From contig NZ_CP090096.1 of assembly GCF_021391675.1 (NCBI RefSeq), forward strand, positions 248,001 through 312,000: a DNA stretch of 64,000 bases, in the 5' to 3' direction. Below are positions 33,639 to 43,528 of this stretch, in pieces. Origin of the DNA: Neorhizobium galegae (GTDB lineage Bacteria; Pseudomonadota; Alphaproteobacteria; Rhizobiales; Rhizobiaceae). Under the pieces are notes generated by a model. The model searched no databases and had not been told where the DNA came from. It saw only the letters and a list, made by a program, of their open reading frames with translations. Position 1 is the first letter of the stretch; each line of letters opens with the position of its first letter. The translations under genes were made by a program, and so were the position numbers.

Positions 33639-34523
33639 TTACAAAATTCCATTTCTCGCTTTCGAGGTCCCGCGGGCGCCGGTCAAATGCTTGCGCATGA
33701 GAGCCGCTGCGACTTCGTTGTCGCCCGCCTCGAGTCGCTCGAGTATTTCCAGATGTTCCCGACAGGTAACGGCTACGCGATCCGCGCCATGCTGCCAGTT
33801 GTAGTTGGATAGACGGCGAAGCTGGTTCTGGCGGTTCATCGCCTCCTCTATATAGCGGTTTCCAGACGCCGCGCTGATGCCGAGATGGAATTCCGCGTTC
33901 ATTTCGAACAGGGTGACGCTGGATGCGTCCGTCCAGGCCGCACTCAGCATTGCCTCGTGCCGTGATCGCATCGACTTGATCCAATCAGCGGAAAGCGAAA
34001 AATCCGGCGACAGGATGGCTGCGCATTCGATAAGCAGCCGAAAATCATAGCTTTCTTCTCGAGCACGCACATCGCGGACCGGGTCGAAAAACTGCCATCC
34101 ATAACCTTTTCGGCGCTGAATTACGCCGAGACCTTCCAGCTTGATCAGCGCCTGACGGACAGGCGTCCGCTCCTGCCCCGTCAGCCGCATCAGTTCCAGT
34201 TCCGCGAACTGCTCCGACAGTTCGCCGTCGCGCCGCAGCTTGGCGATCGCGACGAGAAGTTCTTCATCGGCGGGCGGCGCCTCTAGTGTCTCCACCCTGG
34301 GAGGAATTGCCGAAAGCGTCATCCCCCTGTTTTGCTCATGCTGCACGAAGCCCTGCGATTCCAGCAATTCGAGCGCCATTCGAACCGGCGTGCGGGACAC
34401 GCGCAGCCGGTCCGCCAACTGGTTCTGGCGCAGCCTGGCCCCTGGCTGAAGATTGTCCTCATGGATGACGTCGATGATGCGACGCATCAGGTCCTGCTGA
34501 AGAGGCGTGGACGCGTCTGACAT
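33639..34523 (-). CDS. GntR-like regulator with two winged-helix domains plus FCD domain
   Basis: 294 residues, about 60 more than ordinary FCD regulators. Residues ~8-73 form a complete GntR winged helix (RVSRTPVRMALELLESQGFV). A second winged helix follows at ~85-150 with the same core (ERTPVRQALIKLEGLGVIQR, then RKGYGWQFFDP). The FCD domain occupies ~155-290, with EMNAEFHLGISAASGN and REHLEILERL carrying ligands. Two DNA-binding units per chain would let a dimer span a long or double operator. It is divergent from the C45 hydrolase operon with a 104-base AT-rich gap (TTTGGTTTTTGTTATATG), and so is likely its regulator. Confidence 0.88.
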   Translation of the reverse strand: MSDASTPLQQDLMRRIIDVIHEDNLQPGARLRQNQLADRLRVSRTPVRMALELLESQGFVQHEQNRGMTLSAIPPRVETLEAPPADEELLVAIAKLRRDGELSEQFAELELMRLTGQERTPVRQALIKLEGLGVIQRRKGYGWQFFDPVRDVRAREESYDFRLLIECAAILSPDFSLSADWIKSMRSRHEAMLSAAWTDASSVTLFEMNAEFHLGISAASGNRYIEEAMNRQNQLRRLSNYNWQHGADRVAVTCREHLEILERLEAGDNEVAAALMRKHLTGARGTSKARNGIL

Positions 34524-34627
34524 TTCCGCTTGCCTTTCCCATTATTTTGGTTTTTGTTATATGAAATACTTTCTAGGCGAAGGCAACCGTTCGGCCTGCC
34601 GCCATACAGCATCTGGATCACGCCATC

Positions 34628-35788
34628 ATGACCTTGCCTCTTCCCTGCCCGCTCATCGAGATTTCTGGTACGCCATTCGAGCGCGGCCAACAATATGGGG
34701 AACAGGCCGCGGAGCGTATCCTCAAGGGCATCGGGCACTACAAGGACCAGCTGCATTCCTCCGGCCTGAAAGACAGCGACCTTGCGGCGATGATCGACCG
34801 TTTCGCCAGCGCGATCGAAGATTACGGCCCCCAGTATATCGAGGAGATGCGCGGCATCGCCAGGGCCGTGAACACCGATCTGGCTGCAATCCTGCTGCTC
34901 AACGCACGCACCGAAATCCTCAAGCTTGCGCGCCGCCGGGAAAAGGGCCACGCGGACTTCATCCAGTCGGATGGCTGCACCGGCGTTTTCGTCATGCCCT
35001 CCGCCACGCGTGACAATGTCTTCATCCACGCCCAGAATTGGGACTGGAAGGCTGAATGCGCCGAAACGGCGATCGTGCTCAAGATCAAGCGCAGCGATGG
35101 GCCGGACATCATCACCTTCACCGAAGCCGGCGGCCTTGCGCGCACGGGCTTCAACTCCGCCGGCATCTCGATCAGCGGCAACTACCTCGAAACCGACCGG
35201 GACTACCGGGAGCTCGGCGTGCCGCTCGCCATCATCCGCCGCAAGGTTCTGGAACAGGACCATCTGGCGATGTCGATGCAGGCGGTTTACGGAACCCGCA
35301 AGTCAGCATCGAACAACATGATGATCGGCCACGCCCATGGCATCGCAATCGATTTCGAATGTGCGCCCGACGAAACTTTTCTGGTTCACCCGGAAAACGG
35401 CGTGCTGGTGCATGCCAACCATTTCCAGAGCCAGGTTGCGCTGTCAAAGCTGCTCGACAAGGGCGTCGTCAACATGCCGGACTCGCTCTACCGAGACCTG
35501 CGCGTCCGCCAGCTGATCGAACCGCATGTCGGCAAGGTCACGGTGGACACCGTCAAGAGCGCGCTTTCCGATACGTTCGAAAGTCCCTGGTCGGTCTGCC
35601 GCCCACCGCGCAAATCGCTGTCCAACAATCAGTCCGCAACGGTCGCCATGATCGTCATGGTGCCAGGCGAAGGCCGCATGGAGGTCGCATTGCTGCCGGC
35701 GCTCGGGGCGCATTTCTGGAACTACAGCCTTGATATGAGCATCAGGCCCGTCGAAGCGCCCCGCAAGGCTCAAACGAACGCGGCCTAA
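34628..35788 (+). CDS. C45 peptidase / acyl-CoA:6-APA acyltransferase-like Ntn-hydrolase
   Basis: 386 residues. The family is made as a precursor that cuts itself before a cysteine, which then acts as nucleophile. Here SDGCTGVFV places that cysteine at residue 117, close to Cys103 of fungal isopenicillin acyltransferase. Other landmarks are ISGTPFERGQQYGEQA at the start, QNWDW, and EAGGLARTGFNSAGISISGN. No signal peptide, so cytoplasmic. Bacterial relatives probably hydrolyse N-acyl or peptide bonds in small molecules rather than make penicillins. It opens the operon containing the transporter at 35824, which implies that it acts on the imported compound. Confidence 0.85.
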   Translation: MTLPLPCPLIEISGTPFERGQQYGEQAAERILKGIGHYKDQLHSSGLKDSDLAAMIDRFASAIEDYGPQYIEEMRGIARAVNTDLAAILLLNARTEILKLARRREKGHADFIQSDGCTGVFVMPSATRDNVFIHAQNWDWKAECAETAIVLKIKRSDGPDIITFTEAGGLARTGFNSAGISISGNYLETDRDYRELGVPLAIIRRKVLEQDHLAMSMQAVYGTRKSASNNMMIGHAHGIAIDFECAPDETFLVHPENGVLVHANHFQSQVALSKLLDKGVVNMPDSLYRDLRVRQLIEPHVGKVTVDTVKSALSDTFESPWSVCRPPRKSLSNNQSATVAMIVMVPGEGRMEVALLPALGAHFWNYSLDMSIRPVEAPRKAQTNAA

Positions 35789-35823
35789 CCAAAATCAATA
35801 AGGGAACAATACGGGAGCCTCCA

Positions 35824-37395
35824 ATGAACATTCAAAGTCTGTTGAAGACGACGGCAGCGATCACACTGCTGGCCACGACCGCCGCGGGCACGGCCATGGC
35901 GCAGGACAAGACGATGCGGGTGCGCATCAATGCGGACATCCGCTCGACCGATCCCGGCGTCAACCGCGATGCCAATAGTGACGCCATCGTCCTGCACATG
36001 GTCGAAGGCCTCGTCGGGTATAAGGACGACGCCTCGATCGCGCCGCTGCTGGCAAAGTCTGTCGATGTTTCCCCCGACGGCAAGACCTACACGTTCAAGC
36101 TGCGTGACGGGCTGAAGTTCAGCAATGGCGAACCGCTGACCTCCGCCGATGTCCTGTCCTCCTGGCAGCGCTACGTCGATCCCAAGACCGCCTGGCGGTG
36201 CCTGAAGGACGTGACGGGATCCGGCGTCGCCAATGTCACCAACGTGGCTGTGCCGGATGCCGCAACCGTCGTCTTCACGCTGGAAAAGCCGACCGCCCTC
36301 TTCCTCGCCACCATTGCCCGCACCGATTGCGGCGGCACCGGCATCTACCACAGGAGCTCGCTCGATGCACAGGGCAAGTGGGTGAAGCCTGTCGGCACCG
36401 GTCCCTTCATGCTGCAGGAATGGCGCAGCGGCCAGTATGTGCAGCTCGCCGCCAATCCCAACTACGTCTCGCCCGGCGGCGAGCGAACCGGCTATGTCGG
36501 CGACAAGCAGCCGAAGATCGCGGCCACGCGCTTCATGGTCATTCCGGACGATGCTGCGGCCAAGGCCGCGCTCTATTCCGGAGACATCGACGTGCTGAGC
36601 GACGTCAACAACGCCGATGTCGAGGAACTCTCCGGCAGCGACAAGCTGAAGGTGGACAAGGTCGCCAGCATGGGCCTGACCAGTCTTCTTTTTCAGACCC
36701 GCGATCCGCTGCTGAAGGACATCCGTATCCGCAAGGCGCTACTGCTTTCCCTCGATATCGCGCAGATCTCGGAAGCCTTGACGAACGGCCAGTCGCCGGC
36801 GAACCTCTCGGTCATTCCGGTCCCGAGCCCCTATTCCGGCAAGCTGCAGAAGGAAATCCCCGGCCGCAATCTCGACGAGGCGAAGAAGCTGTTGGCGGAC
36901 GCGGGTTACAAGGGCCAGCCGATCAAGTGGCTGGCGACGAAGTTTTATCCGTCGCTCTTCGATGCCGCGGTTCTCGTCCAGGCGATGGCGCAGGAAGCCG
37001 GCATCAATATCGAGATCGAGACACTCGACTGGGCGACGCTGCTCGACCGTTACACGGCCGGCAACTACTCCGCCATGTCGTTCACCTATTCCGCACGCCT
37101 CGATCCCTCGCTCTCCTACGACATGGTCAGCGGCAGCAAGGACAAGAGCCCGAACAAGGTGTGGGACAATCCGGAAGGCCTGAAGCTGATCGCCGCGAGC
37201 ACAACGATCGGCGATGCCAAGGAGCGGCAGGCGCTGTTCGACAAGCTGGAAGGCATGATCCGCGCCGACGTCCCGTTGATCCCGCTCTATTCCGGCACCC
37301 GTATCGGCGCCGTGCGCGCCAATGTGGAAGGATACAAGACATGGCCGGTCGGTTATCCGCGCATGTGGGGCGTTTCCTTCGCACAAGGGAAATAG
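35824..37395 (+). CDS. ABC transporter substrate-binding protein, family 5
   Basis: 523 residues with a Sec signal peptide (MNIQSLLKTTAAITLLATTA, cleavage near AMA-QDK). The fold is recognisable from LRDGLKFSNGEPLTSADVLS, PVGTGPFMLQEW and LFQTRDPLLKDIRIRKALL. It has the size of dipeptide or opine binders (DppA type), unlike the longer sugar-type protein at 24310. Periplasmic, 35 bases after the C45 gene and three bases before the first permease. The ligand is unknown; downstream genes point to an amide-linked amino compound. Confidence 0.92.
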   Translation: MNIQSLLKTTAAITLLATTAAGTAMAQDKTMRVRINADIRSTDPGVNRDANSDAIVLHMVEGLVGYKDDASIAPLLAKSVDVSPDGKTYTFKLRDGLKFSNGEPLTSADVLSSWQRYVDPKTAWRCLKDVTGSGVANVTNVAVPDAATVVFTLEKPTALFLATIARTDCGGTGIYHRSSLDAQGKWVKPVGTGPFMLQEWRSGQYVQLAANPNYVSPGGERTGYVGDKQPKIAATRFMVIPDDAAAKAALYSGDIDVLSDVNNADVEELSGSDKLKVDKVASMGLTSLLFQTRDPLLKDIRIRKALLLSLDIAQISEALTNGQSPANLSVIPVPSPYSGKLQKEIPGRNLDEAKKLLADAGYKGQPIKWLATKFYPSLFDAAVLVQAMAQEAGINIEIETLDWATLLDRYTAGNYSAMSFTYSARLDPSLSYDMVSGSKDKSPNKVWDNPEGLKLIAASTTIGDAKERQALFDKLEGMIRADVPLIPLYSGTRIGAVRANVEGYKTWPVGYPRMWGVSFAQGK

Positions 37396-37398
37396 CTC

Positions 37399-38352
37399 AT
37401 GCACGCCCTTTCGAAATATGTCGCGAAGCGTCTGTTGTGGACGCTTCCGACGCTACTGATCGTAGCCGTGATGGTGTTCTTCCTGGTGCGGATGATCCCC
37501 GGCGACCCGGCCCAGTTGATCCTCGGCGATAGCGCCAGCCCGGACGAGCTTGCCAGCCTGCGCGCCAATCTCGGCCTCGATCGGCCGGTGGCGGTGCAGT
37601 TCCTTTACTGGCTCGGCAATGTCCTGCGGGGCGATCTCGGCCATTCCATCTCCAACGGCGCGCCGGTCCTGCCCCTGATGCTCGACCGCTTCCAGGTCAG
37701 CGCCACAATCGTACTGGTCGCCGTAGCGCTCGCGACGCTGATCGCGGTTCCGGCCGGCCTTGTGGCGGCATGGCGGCAGAACGAGCATGTGGATGTCGCC
37801 ATCGTCACCGCCTCGACGCTGCTGATGTCGGTTCCCAGCTTCTGGCTCGGCCTCGTCCTTCTGCTGGTCTTTGGATTGAAGCTTGGATGGCTGCCGGTCG
37901 TCGGTTATGTGCCGTTCACCGAAAAGCCTTGGACCGCCATCACCTACGTCATCCTGCCGGTCGTGACGTTGATGCTGATCGAGGTCGGCGTGCTCACCCG
38001 CATGATGCGCGCCAGCGCCATCGAGATCCTGCGGCTGGAATATGTCATGCATGCCCGCGCCAAGGGTCTTTCGGAACGAAAGGTCCTGCTTCGCCACGTC
38101 CTGCCCAACGCCTTCGCCCCGACCTGGACGATGATCGGGCTGGTGCTCGGCGGGCTCCTCGGCGGCATCGCGGTCCTGGAAACCGTCTTCACCTTGCCCG
38201 GCCTCGGGCGCCTTCTCGTCGATTCGATCTTCGCTCGCGACTATCCGGTGGTACAGGGATGTCTGTTGTTCACGGCCTTGATCTACGTGATCGTCAATCT
38301 GATCGTCGATCTGTGTTATCCGCTGTTCGATCCGCGGGTCACCGCCTCATGA
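37399..38352 (+). CDS. ABC transporter permease, DppB type
   Basis: 317 residues with six hydrophobic segments, beginning KRLLWTLPTLLIVAVMVFFL, the RMIPGDPAQLILGDSASPDE loop typical of dipeptide permeases, the coupling loop YVMHARAKGLSERKVLLRHV, and LCYPLFDPRVTAS at the end. Its TGA overlaps the ATG of the next permease. Inner membrane. Confidence 0.93.
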   Translation: MHALSKYVAKRLLWTLPTLLIVAVMVFFLVRMIPGDPAQLILGDSASPDELASLRANLGLDRPVAVQFLYWLGNVLRGDLGHSISNGAPVLPLMLDRFQVSATIVLVAVALATLIAVPAGLVAAWRQNEHVDVAIVTASTLLMSVPSFWLGLVLLLVFGLKLGWLPVVGYVPFTEKPWTAITYVILPVVTLMLIEVGVLTRMMRASAIEILRLEYVMHARAKGLSERKVLLRHVLPNAFAPTWTMIGLVLGGLLGGIAVLETVFTLPGLGRLLVDSIFARDYPVVQGCLLFTALIYVIVNLIVDLCYPLFDPRVTAS

Positions 38353-39164
38353 TCAGGCAGCCCGCAAACCTGATCATCGGCTCGGCCCTTTTGATTTTCA
38401 TCGGCGGCATGGCCCTCCTGGCTCTGTTCTGGACGCCCTACGAGCCGGCGGCGATCAAGCTCGTTGCCAAGCTGAAACCGCCATCAGCGCAATTCTGGCT
38501 CGGCACCGACGAATTCGGCCGCGATGTCGTCTCCCGCCTGATGACCGGGGCGGTGCAGAGCATGACGGTCGCCATCCTGACGGTCGCTTTTGCGATCACG
38601 GTCGGCACGATCACCGGCCTGATCGCGGGCTACACGCGAGGGCTGGCCGATCGGATCCTGATGGTCTTCAGCGACGCGCTCCTCGCCTTTCCCGGCACAC
38701 TGCTGGCGCTCGGCCTGATGGTGATTTCCGGCCCCAACAAATACGGCATCATCCTGGCGCTCGGGATCGCCTATTCCCCCTCCGTGCTGCGTGTTGTGCG
38801 GGCAAGCGTACTGTCGGCCAGAGAGCGGGAATATGTCGAGGCGTCGCGCGTCATCGGCAATTCCGAATTCGCCACCATGTTTCGCCATGTCCTGCCCAAT
38901 TGCACCGCGCCGATCGTGGTGCTCGCTACCTCGATGTTCGGCTGGGTGGTGCTGGCGGAAAGCGGCCTGAGCTTCCTCGGCCTCGGCGTGCCTCCGCCGG
39001 CGCCGACCTGGGGCAACATGCTGTCTGCGGCGCGTACCTATATCGAAAAGGCCCCCTGGCTCGGGCTCGCCCCCGGCATCTGCATCTCGATGACGCTGCT
39101 CGGCATCAATTTGCTCGGAGATGCGCTGCGGGATCGCTTCGACCCAAGAATGGAGCAACGGTGA
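38349..39164 (+). CDS. ABC transporter permease, DppC type
   Basis: 271 residues with the diagnostic LGTDEFGRDVVSRLMTGA motif, a coupling loop at EYVEASRVIGNSEFATMFRH and AESGLSFLGLGVPPPAPTWG near the end. It starts at an ATGA overlap and ends at a TGATG overlap with the ATPase gene, so the three membrane and energy components are made as a unit. Confidence 0.93.
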   Translation: MIRQPANLIIGSALLIFIGGMALLALFWTPYEPAAIKLVAKLKPPSAQFWLGTDEFGRDVVSRLMTGAVQSMTVAILTVAFAITVGTITGLIAGYTRGLADRILMVFSDALLAFPGTLLALGLMVISGPNKYGIILALGIAYSPSVLRVVRASVLSAREREYVEASRVIGNSEFATMFRHVLPNCTAPIVVLATSMFGWVVLAESGLSFLGLGVPPPAPTWGNMLSAARTYIEKAPWLGLAPGICISMTLLGINLLGDALRDRFDPRMEQR

Positions 39165-40771
39165 TGAACGCAGAGACTTCCCGGCCACTGCTCGACGTTC
39201 GCGCTCTGCGCGTCACGACATCGAACGGGCACCCTATCCTCCATGACGTGTCGTTCGATGTCGAGGCGGGCAGCATCGTTGCGCTGGTCGGCGAAAGTGG
39301 CAGCGGCAAGACGGTCGCCGCACGCGCAGCCATGCGGCTGCTCCCCAAGGCAATCACGCCGGTCTCCGGAAAGATCCTGTTCGAAGGCAACGACGTCCTG
39401 AAGATGACAGGTGGCGAGATCCGCAAAGTTCGCGGCGCCGAGATCGGCATGGTCTTCCAGGAGCCGATGGTATCGCTCAATCCGGCGATGACGATCGGCG
39501 CACAGCTGGTCGAGGGGCTGCGGCTGCATGAGAAGCTGAGCGTCGAGGCGGCTCGCGCGCGCGCGTCCGAGATGCTGGAACGGGTGAAAATCCCGAACCC
39601 GGAAGCCTGCCTTGCCGCATTTCCGCATCAGTTCTCGGGCGGCATGCGCCAGCGCATCATGCTCGCCTCGGTCATGCTGCTTCGGCCGAAGCTGCTGATC
39701 GCCGATGAACCGACGACGGCGCTCGATACGCTCACCCAGCGCGAGGTCATGGAGGTCATGGTCGATCTGACGCGCACCTTCGGCACCTCGGTTCTGTTGA
39801 TCACCCACAATCTCGGTCTCGTCGCCCAATACGCGAAGAAGGTCTTCGTTCTGGAGCGGGGCAGGCTGATAGAATCGGGTCCGGTCGAGGAGGTTCTGCA
39901 TCGGCCGAAGGAGCAATATACGCGCACGCTGATCGACGCCCTGCCGAAACGTGACTACGGCCGCGCGCCACCCGCCGAAGCGGAGCCGCTCATCGAGGCC
40001 CGCGGTGTCGAGGTGACCTTCTCGGGCGCCGGCAACATGTTCAGCACGGCGGAAAAGAAGCTTGCGGTGAGGGGTGTTTCGCTTGGCGTGCGCCCCGGTG
40101 AAGTGGTCGCAGTTGTGGGCGGCTCCGGTTCCGGCAAGACCACGCTCGGACGGGCAATGCTGGGCCTGCTGCCGTTGTCCGGCGGAGACATCCTGTTTCG
40201 CGGGCGCCCGATGGCATCCGCCGACCGGGCCGCTGCCCGGGATTATCGCCTGCAGTGCCAACTCGTCTTCCAGGATCCCTATTCGTCCCTCGACCCGCGG
40301 CAGAAGATAGCGGAAATCGTCGGTGAGCCGCTGGTACATGGCCCGAAACTCAGCGGCATCGAAAAGGCCGAGCGGGTGAGTGACATTCTCAACGAGGTCG
40401 GCCTTGCCGGACTTGGCGATCGTTATCCGCATGCCTTGTCCGGCGGGCAGAGGCAGCGCGTCGCGATCGCGCGTGCGGTCATCCGCAATCCCGCTTTCGT
40501 CGTCGCCGACGAGCCGGTCTCGGCGCTCGACATGACGATCCAGAAGCAGGTTCTCGATCTCTTCCGCAAACTGCAGGAAAACCACGGCTTCGCCTGCCTT
40601 TTCATTTCGCACGATCTCGGCGCCGTCTCCCGCGTCGCCGACCGGATCGTCGTCATGCAGCAGGGCCTGATCGTCGAGGAGGGCAGTGTCGGCCAGATCC
40701 TGGATCACCCGCAACACCCCTATACGCAGGCCCTGCTCAAGGCGACGCCGACCCTCGGCGTCGCGGCGTAA
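39164..40771 (+). CDS. Fused ABC transporter ATPase (DppD-DppF type)
   Basis: 535 residues with two nucleotide-binding domains. Walker A is GESGSGKT in the first and GGSGSGKT in the second, signatures FSGGMRQRI and LSGGQRQRV, Walker [13 protein letters not shown] and FVVADEPVSALD. The start ATG 39164 shares one base with the permease stop. It energises the permeases at 37399-39164. Fifty-one bases separate it from the ornithine aminotransferase start. Confidence 0.93.
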   Translation: MNAETSRPLLDVRALRVTTSNGHPILHDVSFDVEAGSIVALVGESGSGKTVAARAAMRLLPKAITPVSGKILFEGNDVLKMTGGEIRKVRGAEIGMVFQEPMVSLNPAMTIGAQLVEGLRLHEKLSVEAARARASEMLERVKIPNPEACLAAFPHQFSGGMRQRIMLASVMLLRPKLLIADEPTTALDTLTQREVMEVMVDLTRTFGTSVLLITHNLGLVAQYAKKVFVLERGRLIESGPVEEVLHRPKEQYTRTLIDALPKRDYGRAPPAEAEPLIEARGVEVTFSGAGNMFSTAEKKLAVRGVSLGVRPGEVVAVVGGSGSGKTTLGRAMLGLLPLSGGDILFRGRPMASADRAAARDYRLQCQLVFQDPYSSLDPRQKIAEIVGEPLVHGPKLSGIEKAERVSDILNEVGLAGLGDRYPHALSGGQRQRVAIARAVIRNPAFVVADEPVSALDMTIQKQVLDLFRKLQENHGFACLFISHDLGAVSRVADRIVVMQQGLIVEEGSVGQILDHPQHPYTQALLKATPTLGVAA

Positions 40772-40822
40772 CAAGGCCAACATTCGATGAGTATCGCCTC
40801 TCTGGGGCAGGAGAAATCCACT

Positions 40823-42028
40823 ATGTTGACGGAAGAGTTCATCGCGATCGAAGGCCGGCTCGGCGCAAACAACTACAAGCCGCTCGACGTGGTTCTGGAG
40901 CGCGGCGCGGGCGTCTATGTCTGGGATACGGACGGAAACCGCTATCTCGACTGCCTGTCCGCCTATTCCGCCGTCAACCAGGGACATTGCCACCCCAAGA
41001 TCCTGGCCGCGATGGTAGAGCAGGCGGGCAAGCTGACGCTGACCTCCCGGGCATTCCGCAACGACCAGCTCGCGCTGTTTTATGAGGAGCTCGCGGCACT
41101 GACGAAATCGCACAGGGTGCTTCCGATGAACAGTGGCGCGGAAGCCGTCGAAACCGCCGTCAAATCCGTGCGCAAGTGGGGTTACGAGGTCAAGAACATC
41201 CCCGAGGAACAGGCGGAAATCATCGTCTGCTCCAACAATTTCCACGGCCGGACGCTCGGCATCATCAGCTTCAGCACCGACGAGACGGCACGCAAGAATT
41301 TCGGTCCCTTCCTGCCCGGTTTCCGGGTTGTGCCGTTCGGCGATGTCGAGGCATTCGAGGGGGCGATCAACCAAAACACCGTTGCCTTCCTGGTTGAGCC
41401 GATCCAGGGCGAGGCGGGCGTGCTGATCCCACCGGCGGGCTATTTTGCAAAGGTCCGCGAACTCTGCACGGCAAACAATGTCATGCTGATCCTGGACGAA
41501 ATCCAGACCGGTCTCGGACGCACCGGCAAGCTGCTTGCGGAAGAACATGAGGCGATCGAGGCGGACGTGACGCTGGTTGGCAAGGCATTGTCGGGCGGCT
41601 TCTATCCCGTCTCCGCCGTGCTTTCCAACAACGAGGTGCTAGGCACGCTGAAACCCGGGCAGCACGGCTCGACCTTCGGCGGCAACCCGCTCGCCTGTGC
41701 CGTCGCACGGGCGGCGCTGAAGGCGCTTACCGAAGAAGGCATGATCGAGAATGCCGCCGAGCAGGGCGATTATTTCCTTCGGGGGCTGAAGGACATTCGC
41801 AGCGACTTCATTCGAGACGTGCGCGGGCGCGGGCTGATGCTCGCCGTGGAACTGCATCCGCAGGCCGGCGGTGCACGCCGTTACTGCGAGCTACTCCGCC
41901 AGTCGGGCATCCTCGCCAAGGAGACGCATGATCACACCATTCGTCTCGCGCCTCCGCTGGTGATCGAGCGCGAGCAGATAGACTGGGCGCTGGAACGGCT
42001 GACGCCGATTCTAAGCGGCCTGCACTGA
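40823..42028 (+). CDS. rocD: Ornithine aminotransferase (ornithine-oxo-acid transaminase)
   Basis: 401 residues, the usual length. Class III PLP enzyme converting L-ornithine and 2-oxoglutarate to glutamate semialdehyde and glutamate in the cytoplasm. Specific features: [20 protein letters not shown] at the start, [13 protein letters not shown], the [13 protein letters not shown] cofactor loop, [27 protein letters not shown] and the PLP lysine in [18 protein letters not shown] 40823 has AGGAGA upstream; ATG 40787 in frame lacks a ribosome site. As part of a transporter operon it suggests that the imported compound releases ornithine or a close delta-amino acid. Confidence 0.9.
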   Translation: MLTEEFIAIEGRLGANNYKPLDVVLERGAGVYVWDTDGNRYLDCLSAYSAVNQGHCHPKILAAMVEQAGKLTLTSRAFRNDQLALFYEELAALTKSHRVLPMNSGAEAVETAVKSVRKWGYEVKNIPEEQAEIIVCSNNFHGRTLGIISFSTDETARKNFGPFLPGFRVVPFGDVEAFEGAINQNTVAFLVEPIQGEAGVLIPPAGYFAKVRELCTANNVMLILDEIQTGLGRTGKLLAEEHEAIEADVTLVGKALSGGFYPVSAVLSNNEVLGTLKPGQHGSTFGGNPLACAVARAALKALTEEGMIENAAEQGDYFLRGLKDIRSDFIRDVRGRGLMLAVELHPQAGGARRYCELLRQSGILAKETHDHTIRLAPPLVIEREQIDWALERLTPILSGLH

Positions 42029-42046
42029 TCAGGAAACGAGGACGCG

Positions 42047-43486
42047 ATGCAGAATTCCCAATCCATCTGGACAATCGTCGACGAAAAAAGCGCCGCCTTT
42101 TTTGATCTCAGCGACCGCGTCTGGGGGACGCCGGAGATCAATTACGAGGAGTTCCGTTCCTCAGCCGAACATTTGCGGCTTCTCGAGGCCGAGGGCTTCA
42201 GGATCGAGCGCAACATTGCCGGCATTCCGACCGCCGTCATGGGAGAGGCCGGCGAGGCTGGTCCTGTCATCGCCATTCTCGGGGAGTATGACGCGCTCCC
42301 GGGCCTCAGCCAGGAAGCGGGCGTCGCCGAACAGCGGCCGGTCGTTGCCGGCGGCCACGGCCATGGCTGCGGTCACAACCTTCTCGGCGCCGGCTCGATG
42401 CTGGCCGCCACCGCGGTGAAGGACTATCTCGCTGCCCACGGATTGAAGGGGCGCGTCCGCTATTACGGCTGCCCGGCGGAGGAAGGCGGGTCTTCCAAAG
42501 GCTTCATGGTGCGTGCCGGCGTCTTCGACGATGTCGACATCGCCATTTCGTGGCACCCCGCTGCCTTCAGCGGCGTCAACAACCCGATCTCGCTTGCCTG
42601 CAGCGAGATGAACTTTCATTTCTCCGGCCGCGCCTCGCATGCCGCGGCGACGCCCCATCTCGGGCGCAGCGCACTCGATGCGGTGGAGTTGATGAATGTC
42701 GGCGTGAACTTCCTGCGCGAACACATGCCGACGACCGCCCGTATTCATTACGCGATTACCGATGCGGGCGGTTCGGCCCCGAACGTCGTCCAGGCCAATG
42801 CCACCGTTCGTTATCTCGTGCGGGCGAGAACGCTTCCCGAGCTTCTTTCGCTCGTCGCCCGGGTAAAGCGCGTAGCCGAAGGCGCCGCCTGGATGACCGA
42901 AACGACCATGAAGCAGGAAATCATATCCGGCGATGCCAACCTGATGGGCAACGAGCCGCTGGAGGAATGCATGCATGCGCAGCTCGAGCGCCTGGGTCCT
43001 GCCCTATTCGACGAAGCCGACAAGGCGACCGCCCGGAAGTTCCAGGCGACCTTCACGCCGGAGGAGATCGCCTCGTCATACGCCCGCTTCCATCTCAGAC
43101 CGAAGAAGGACGAACCGCTCTGCGATCTCATCGTCCCGCTCCATGCGGGCGATGGATCGATGGTCGGATCGACCGATGTCGGCAGCGTGAGCTGGGTGGT
43201 TCCGACCGTCCAGATGCGCGGGGCGACATATGCGATCGGCACGCCCGGCCATTCCTGGCAGCTCGTTGCCCAGGGCAAATTGGCCGCCGCCCACAAGGGC
43301 ATGGCGCATGCCGCAAAGGTCATGGCGGGCACCGCCATCGAACTCATCCGCAATCCGGCGCTGATCGAGGCGGCCAAGGCGGATCTTCGGGACCGGCTGG
43401 ATGGCAATCCCTTCGTCAATCCCATCCCGGACGACGTCATGCCGCCGATACCACCCTCCGCCGACCGGCTGGATGCGGCGAAGTGA
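42047..43486 (+). CDS. M20-family amidohydrolase, AbgB-like
   Basis: 479 residues, matching the p-aminobenzoyl-glutamate hydrolase subunit B group. Metal ligands are visible in GGHGHGCGHN, CPAEEGGSSKG and SWHPAAF, and the dimerisation domain begins at FHFSGRASHAAATPH. The family removes acyl groups from amino acids or splits aryl/acyl-glutamate amides. No AbgA partner is present, so it probably works alone. GAGGA lies just before the ATG, 18 bases after rocD. Together with the C45 hydrolase it gives the operon two separate amide-cleaving activities. Confidence 0.88.
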   Translation: MQNSQSIWTIVDEKSAAFFDLSDRVWGTPEINYEEFRSSAEHLRLLEAEGFRIERNIAGIPTAVMGEAGEAGPVIAILGEYDALPGLSQEAGVAEQRPVVAGGHGHGCGHNLLGAGSMLAATAVKDYLAAHGLKGRVRYYGCPAEEGGSSKGFMVRAGVFDDVDIAISWHPAAFSGVNNPISLACSEMNFHFSGRASHAAATPHLGRSALDAVELMNVGVNFLREHMPTTARIHYAITDAGGSAPNVVQANATVRYLVRARTLPELLSLVARVKRVAEGAAWMTETTMKQEIISGDANLMGNEPLEECMHAQLERLGPALFDEADKATARKFQATFTPEEIASSYARFHLRPKKDEPLCDLIVPLHAGDGSMVGSTDVGSVSWVVPTVQMRGATYAIGTPGHSWQLVAQGKLAAAHKGMAHAAKVMAGTAIELIRNPALIEAAKADLRDRLDGNPFVNPIPDDVMPPIPPSADRLDAAK

Positions 43487-43528
43487 CGGCGCAGATCCTC
43501 AAGAAGACCGACTTCATCTGATCGAAGA

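Noticed and set aside
39038..41548. Very long open frame on the minus strand (over 800 codons)
   Set aside because: It lies opposite an intact ABC ATPase and the start of rocD; its composition is the Arg/His/Asp-rich pattern of a high-GC shadow, and it has no ribosome site or domain.
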